Below the pieces are notes generated by a model, which searched no databases, had not been told where the DNA came from, and saw nothing but the letters and a program-made list of their open reading frames with translations. Source: Bemisia tabaci (taxonomy: Eukaryota; Arthropoda; Insecta; Hemiptera; Aleyrodidae). Taken from it: DNA of 64,000 bases. Of the stretch, positions 58,070-64,000 are shown piece by piece; the first letter of the stretch is position 1, and each line of letters opens with the position of its first letter. The stretch covers positions 28,294,914 to 28,358,913 of the forward strand of contig NC_092800.1 in assembly GCF_918797505.1 (NCBI RefSeq), written 5' to 3'. The position numbers were made by a program, and so were the translations under genes.

Positions 58070-58325
58070 GCTGCCGTGCTAAGGAAGAACGCCGTATGAA
58101 CATTCGAGAGTTGCCAAGTTTCCTTTGATAAAACGTTCATTTTTAAGGAAAAATATTCATATTTTTCCTTGAAATTTTCAGGAACTTTAGATCAAAATAC
58201 GAACAAAATTCTCTGAAAAATTGGAGGGAAAATATTCATAAGTTTACCAGGGAATTCATGTTTTATCAAAGACGATTTGGCAACGCCTGAAGGTTCATAC
58301 GGCGTTCTTCCTTAGCACGGCAGCA
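58070..58325. mobile_element. Family A MITE, copy 10
   Basis: TGCTGCCGTGCTAAGGAAGA and CTTCCTTAGCACGGCAGCA, 256 bases, one of the best preserved copies. Confidence 0.88.
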
Positions 58326-58405
58326 TGAGCTCAATTGCGGTCTTTAACGTCACCGGTTGCGCATTCACCTCCATCTCCTTCCTTGTCCCTGTATATACTT
58401 ACCAA

Positions 58406-58524
58406 TGCTGCCGTGATAGCGAAAAGACATGCTGGAATGAGCCTCGAGACACATAAAAGCATGTGCTAACCATGGCTCATATAGAAATGCGATTACTGCT
58501 CTCTTCGCTATTACGGCAGAATGG
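58406..58524. mobile_element. Short MITE (CTGCCGTGATAGCGAA ends)
   Basis: CTGCCGTGATAGCGAA and TTCGCTATTACGGCAGAA enclose 119 bases. A solitary left end also occurs at 15759. Confidence 0.75.
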
Positions 58525-58644
58525 CTAGCCCAGTATTATAGCTATTTATAGGAGCTCGAAGCTAAAGAGCAAATATTGTTGGTTATCCAGTGTTGCCAGA
58601 GTTTTTCTTGAGCCTCAACGTTTTTCATTTAAATGAAGCGTGAA

Positions 58645-58810
58645 GGGACAGCGTTAAGCAGAAAGGAACCAAGCTACGTCAGTTATTGCCAAATTCAATC
58701 GGGCAATTTAGTTGTTTAAAAGTGCCGAGCACCACCGGCGTTCTTTTTTCTACCCGCGCGTTAAAGTCTCTTGCGTCGTCTCGTCTATACACAACTGATA
58801 AGGCAATACC
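58645..58810. mobile_element. Family R end fragment and repeat shared with 14325-14410
   Basis: GTTAAGCAGAAAGGAACCAA and TATTGCCAAATTCAA match the family R terminus. The following block matches 14325-14410. Confidence 0.6.
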
Positions 58811-60094
58811 ATTGTGCGCATTGCCTGTTGACGACTTTGTTACACTACAACGATATGTTTTTGCTTTTTGTTTACTGCTCTGCTTTTCCGTGCGCGTAAG
58901 TATTTCAATTAACGAAAGTAACTTTTAAATTGTAGAGAAATTAGCAGTGCAGGGTCTCTAAAATACATCGTCTCTGGATTTTCGGCCTACGACAGATCCA
59001 TTCTTTCGATGATCCTCCCTAACAAAGGACTTTGTGAGTTACTAATTTCTGCATGAAAATTGTCAACAGCGGAGGCCTGCTTCAGTAAACGGACTGAATT
59101 ATTGTGCGTCACCTCTTTTGATCATAATCATTTGACAAATCTGCGGCTTACGTGAGGTGACTGATGATTTGCAAATCACACCGCAGTGAGGAGTTAGTTG
59201 GGACCCAGGAGCCCTGTTAACACTAAACAACCGAATTTAATCATGCTTCGTGAGCTCTCCACAAATCACTGCCCCTATAATAAGAGTCAGCATAAAACTC
59301 ATAACAACCATAGGGACTGTGTCCTCAACCCTTTCCTTTAAATAACCCCACCGAACAGAGCATTTAAATTGTAGGAGCTGTCATGGTGAGAATTATTGGG
59401 AAATATACCGTGAGAATTAGAATTGTGACTGAAATAATGAAAATTGGTGGCTATTATTTTTGTAAAACAACACATAAGTGAGCTTACTCGTGGAATTCAG
59501 CATGAGCATTTTTAAAAATAAAGGAACATGGAATAATCCAGACAAATAGTTGATTTAACCACACTTCTTGCGGACACGACCATACCTCTAGCTAGTGCAG
59601 CCATACTTCTGGCTGGCAGCAAAATAAGCCTGGAATATAGTCGTAATCATCATAATTATTTTCGGTGAAAGCTTGAGTTACATAGTGTTTAGTGGTCTAC
59701 TTCCCGTTTCAACCAAACTTTTGTGTAGTTGTTTCCACCTTTCCCCTTTTTTTCCTGGCGGCAAAATCAGCTTTGAATACGGTTGACATTATCATAATAA
59801 AACTCCGTGAATGCTTGGGTTACTTTTTTCGTGTTCCACCTTCCATTTGAACCGAACTTTTGTGTTATTTCTTTGTGCTATTTCCACGAGAAGTACAAGG
59901 CTTAAAAGCTGCAAAGCAAGGACTAAAATGATACTGAACGATCTGTTTGTCACACTTTCGATCAGGTTATATTCGACAGAAGCTTTTGCGTGGAAAGTTG
60001 CATGCATAATCCAAAAGACGGCAGGGCAGGGTCATGCAAAGTACACCGATTAAAAGTTTCAATGGCCATTTGTCGGGTGTTACGTCATGGATAA
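58811..60094. other. No gene or repeat recognised
   Basis: AT-rich. Two loosely similar stretches (59680-59760 and 59800-59880) share TTGAACCGAACTTTTGTG-like words. Confidence 0.4.
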
Positions 60095-60350
60095 TACCTC
60101 TGTGCTAAGGAAGAACGCCGTATGAGCCTTCCGACAGTGCCCAATTTCCTTTGATAAAATATGAATTTTCAAGACAATCTGTGAATATTTTTCCTCCAAT
60201 TTTTCAGGGATTTTCATTTATAATTAGATCAAATTATCTGAAAATTTGAAGACACAATATTCATAACTCTCTCCAAAATGTAATAATTAACCGCAGGCAA
60301 TTTGGCAACTCTGGAATGTTCATACGGCGTTCTTCCTAAGGACGGCAGAA
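60095..60350. mobile_element. Family A MITE, copy 11
   Basis: ACCTCTGTGCTAAGGAAGAA (left end eroded) and CTTCCTAAGGACGGCAGAAT, about 256 bases. Confidence 0.8.
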
Positions 60351-60804
60351 TAGGGCATAGCTCGTGTTATCGGAACTGTGTCGTATGTACCTAATCCGAC
60401 GGAGGTAAGTAGCCGATTGCAAGTATGTCCAGCCGGAGGAGAGACTGTGTCGTGAAGGACACAAGGAATAGGAGGAAGGAAAGCGCAAAGTTGACGGGGT
60501 GATAAAAATATCGTATTCGGAACAACTCGATCCGTGCCGGCCTGTTGCCGGCAGTCCGTAAAGTGCAGCTTTCTCGGTAACACTACCAGTTAGAGTTCAG
60601 ATACTAAGAGTGCACAATGAGAAAAAGTAACTGACATTATGTGTTCATACGGGAACTAGGACATAAAGTAACCTAAATGTGCGGTTAAACTCCAGTAAAA
60701 ATTCGCAATAGGAGCTGCGTTTCAAAATACCACAAGTGTTCTTATAGCCCCCTAAATTAAAATAATTTCCCTTCCACTTATACCACATCTCTCAGGGTGC
60801 CACT

Positions 60805-61118
60805 AGAGTCCCTTTATAAAGAGAGAGAGAGAGAGTAACGACAACGCGGCTCGTGGATGTCACGGGAATAAATATTACAAATATTGAACTTTTCCATAAT
60901 CTTTGACCAACTCATTCCCGAATTCCTATATCCGTTCCTTTTATCATTCCGTTTGTTCCTTGTCGTGCTTCTAATGCCCCGGTCCATTCCACTTTATGAT
61001 CTCCTCAATTGGTGAACATGTATTCTTTATTCTCGTTCATGACACTGCGGAGGCCTAAAATAAGGGAACCAATCAGAAATGGATCTGCACTGTCTTTACT
61101 CTCAGTATAAAGGGACTC
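60805..61118. mobile_element. Family H MITE, copy 3
   Basis: AGAGTCCCTTTATAAAGAGA followed by a short (GA)n run; right end CTCAGTATAAAGGGACTC; inner GGGAATAAATATTAC and TCTTTATTCTCG. Confidence 0.72.
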
Positions 61119-61933
61119 AGGTGTCACAAAACGGGACGTGCTGAGGCATACCACTAGTGAGTGGATTATTCAAATGCAGAGATTCCCCCACCGCTGGTGA
61201 GGTCGCGTGGCGTTGTGATAGGTCGGCTAATTGAGTTAATTGTATCCTGCAAGCATGTAACTTTATGCACCCAGAGCAGCCTGCTGACACGCGAACGAAT
61301 GAGGTTGATAACATTGGAGCCGATATTAATTAGTCAGGGCTGGCTCAACATCTGGACAGGTGTTGCTTCACGTCCATTCAGAGCGAGGCGTTTGCACTGC
61401 GGTCAAGGTTAGATTGGAGGAAAGTTGCAGATTTCAAAAGGAGAGGGTTTTGAAAGAAAAGCGGTTCCGGAAAAATCATCAAGAAAGAGATGCACGTAAA
61501 GTAACACACAGACCCGCTGTAATACACAGACACACACGACACAGATGGAAATAAAGAGAGGAAGGATTTAACATCTTACTTTAGATTTTTTTCGAGATCC
61601 AAAGAAAATAATTCCGTATGTTTTCTTCTGCTCAGTTTTACTTAAACTCCGTGACATTCTCATCAAAGAAAGAGAAAAACCCCTGACTTATATAAATGAC
61701 TTTAGATCCAACCCATCATTGAGGGAAGCCATGAAAAAAGTTTAAATCAGAATTTTCAAATTTTTCCAAGCATTTTCCCACGGAGACTATTAAATTGAGC
61801 ACTTATCATAACTCTTTTTTACTGATATTATGAAAACCTGTAAGGTCGCGTGATACCTTTGTAGAAATTCTGAAACTTCAAGATCATGCTCAGTTCTGGA
61901 ATCTATGAAAGAAACCTAGGATCGCTTCGATAT
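61119..61933. other. No gene recognised
   Basis: Frames at 61161-61412 and 61117-61314 overlap on opposite strands and neither shows a known motif. Confidence 0.4.
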
Positions 61934-62188
61934 TTGGACCGCGTTAAACAGAAAGGAACCAAGCCACATCAGCTATTGCCAAATTTAACAGGGAAATTTG
62001 ATTTTTTACAAGAGAACGTTTGTGCGGATTCCTTTGAAAATTTTAAGGAATTTGCTTTGTATTATTGAGAAAATTCATTGAAATTTTTACAAAATCCGCT
62101 CAACCGTTTTCATGTAAAAAATTAAATTGCCCGATTAAATTTGGCAATAGCTGATGTGGCTTAGTTCCTTTCTGTTTAACTCGGTCCA
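61934..62188. mobile_element. Family R MITE, complete copy
   Basis: Inverted ends of about 55 bases: GACCGCGTTAAACAGAAAGG through ATCAGCTATTGCCAAATTTA, and complement. 255 bases. Confidence 0.82.
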
Positions 62189-62995
62189 TTTCAGATAGGA
62201 TGTTACCCGAGCTCCAAAAATAGGAGGTAGCAATATCTTCCAGCTTGTTATACCCACACGATATCCCACACCTTTCATCTTCCAATAGATTCGCACAGTA
62301 TACTCGCTTTCTTAAGACAGCGCCTCCTAAAAATTGAATAATTGTCTTGACACTGAATAGAAAACTTATGAGCACGATTGTTCACGCTCAGCAATTGTTA
62401 ATTAGGGCCACGCAGATTTTTACGAGTGGCGGCTGAATTCATCGCTGAAAAGTGCCTGGTAACTGTTATAAAAAGCTATCCTCGGGTCAATTAGTGGGCA
62501 GTTGTATTGGCATACGCCGCTGGATTTTTTCTTGCACTTGGGTCGTCAAGGTCACCGGCGACAAGACTCGGATCCAACGAAAACAGTTTGAAGGACGATT
62601 GCGAAACGGCAGCAACCGGAGACCTAGAAACCCATTTTCGATTTTAAAAATTTAACGGTGTTTTTTTCAACTTTACGCGAGCGCAACGGTCGATATATCC
62701 CTGCATCCGCCGGATCGTCCGCGTCATAACGAGTTTTGACAACTTCGCCGACTGCAGCGCCAAGATTGGATACACGCGCTTATTTATTTGATGATTGTTG
62801 GCATATCGTACAGACACTTTACGAGTAAGTCAAGGATTATTTATTTAAATATTATGTCCTTACAGAATCCTCCGGTGACCCCCTCCCCCTCCCCCTCCCC
62901 TTCCCCTTCCCCCTTCAAGGTGCGGAAGAGGGGGGGATTCTAATCAATGTGCCCCTTTTTTTGTGAGCATGTTACTTGGAGTTTGGAGGACAAAT
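62189..62995. other. No gene recognised; pyrimidine tract at 62879-62918
   Basis: CCCCCTCCCCCTCCCCCTCC-type tract. The frame at 62452-62655 has no motif. Confidence 0.45.
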
Positions 62996-63204
62996 TGGAC
63001 CACGTTTAGCAGAAAAGAACTGAGCCTCATCAGCCATTACCGAAATTGACCGTGAAATTCAATTTTTTACAAGGGAACGCTTGTGCGGATTCCTTTGGAA
63101 ATTTTTAGGAGTTGGCTTCGCACTGTGTAAAAAATTAACTAGAATTTGCACCACACAACCATTTCCGTGTAAAAAATTAAATTTGCCCAATTAAATTTGG
63201 CAAT
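62996..63204. mobile_element. Family R MITE, diverged copy
   Basis: TTGGACCACGTTTAGCAGAA and the inner TTTTTTACAAGGGAACGC match the complete copy. The right end stops at AATTTGGCAATTG. Confidence 0.7.
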
Positions 63205-63349
63205 TGTTTTTTAGTTTTTTATTGGGTCAAATAAAAACCACAATAGGTGCAATGTATAAAAGAGGCGTATCAATATTGTTAACCGTTATGTCAAAATCTG
63301 CCTTCAAAGAGAGCAATACTGAAATTAAATGAGACATCAAGGTTTGGCC

Positions 63350-63606
63350 ATACTGCCATGCTAAAGAAGAATGCCGTATGAACATTCGAGAGTTGCCAAA
63401 TTTCTCTGGACAAGACACGTATTTTTGAGGAAAGTTGAGCATATTTTTCGCTAAAATTGTCAGATAGTTTAGATGAAATTGCGGACAAATTGTCTGAAAA
63501 ATAAAAGGAAAATATTAGCAACTTTCCCAATTAATTCGTATTTAATCTAAGCAAATTTGGCAACGCCTGAGGGTTCATACGGCGTTCTACCTTATCACGG
63601 CAGTAT
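63350..63606. mobile_element. Family A MITE, copy 12
   Basis: ATACTGCCATGCTAAAGAAG and CTACCTTATCACGGCAGTAT, 257 bases. Confidence 0.85.
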
Positions 63607-64000
63607 AGAAAGAGGGTGTTGGCGGAATTGAAACAATTTTAGACGCGGCTTGGCAACTTGTGTCTGGAGTCTGACGTCTGGAGATGCAGAGATGAAGAGA
63701 TGAGGAGACGAAGTATGCGACAGCATAAAAAAGTTCAGACCTTGACACAATTACAATTAAGAATTTAAGAGCGATTACTCGCGAATATGATCCAAGTCAT
63801 GCTGCCGTCAGATCACGATGTTGCCGCAAGGTCATAAAATCCCTCTTTGACAAAACTTCAAACCCCGTAAAGATCAATCATCTTTCCTCAAAATCAACGG
63901 TTATGCAATACTCATAAACATTTGGGACGATTGCATCTTTACTGATCATAAATTGTGCCTTCGTTTTAAGTTAAATCCACCTCTTGCATACCAGAGTACG
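63607..64000. other. Window end, nothing recognised
   Basis: No peroxidase-like start exon is visible here on the minus strand. Confidence 0.4.

Noticed and set aside
56483..64000. Missing first exons or signal peptide of the peroxidase
   Set aside because: Scanned minus-strand frames (56654-56896, 56889-57170, 60320-60583, 61117-61314, 62100-62375, 63227-63530); none has a hydrophobic leader with a fitting donor or a C-Y-R-T-C-N-N-type family motif. Most lie in mobile elements.

Overview
This window is nuclear DNA from an animal, most likely an arthropod. It is AT-rich. Its one convincing gene is split by GT-AG introns into many short exons, and the rest is packed with short inverted-repeat elements of MITE type. 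The gene resembles insect two-domain haem peroxidases. The repeat landscape suggests a hemipteran (a whitefly is my guess, not proven). There are no bacterial operons, no CRISPR array and no rRNA or tRNA that I can recognise.

The gene runs on the minus strand from 56482 (first visible coding exon) down to a stop codon at 23552-23554. I assembled 19 coding exons by hand. Every junction keeps the reading frame, all introns begin GT and end AG, and the exons sum to 1279 complete codons plus a stop. The start codon, signal peptide and upstream exons were not found; they are either beyond 64000 or unrecognised in 56483-64000. The protein has two peroxidase-homology domains in tandem. Domain 1 (exons 1-9) is short and has lost both haem histidines. 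Domain 2 (exons 11-18) keeps the distal His, catalytic Arg, proximal His and the Asp/Glu residues expected of an active enzyme. A helical linker (exons 9-10) and a polybasic RKRRRR site (exon 11) separate them. A cysteine-rich tail and a proline-rich C-terminus follow (exons 18-19).

Region by region: 1-23551 is downstream of the gene and holds mobile elements, a (TTAG)n microsatellite and two GC-rich patches, with no gene I can defend. 23552-56482 is the peroxidase gene; its introns contain many inverted-repeat elements, several nested in each other. 56483-64000 holds more of the same elements and no recognised exon.

Repeats: I named families A to X by their terminal inverted repeats; the names are local to this report. 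Family A (ends reading TACTGCCGTGCTRAGG) has 12 copies. A 1 kb palindrome at 5381-6387 is an inverted duplication of a Tc1/mariner 3' end with remnants of the transposase C-terminus. Nested insertions at 15892-16588, 29828-30486, 42969-43580, 54594-55538 and 56748-57290 give relative ages for families. Element ends were judged by eye and may be off by several bases.
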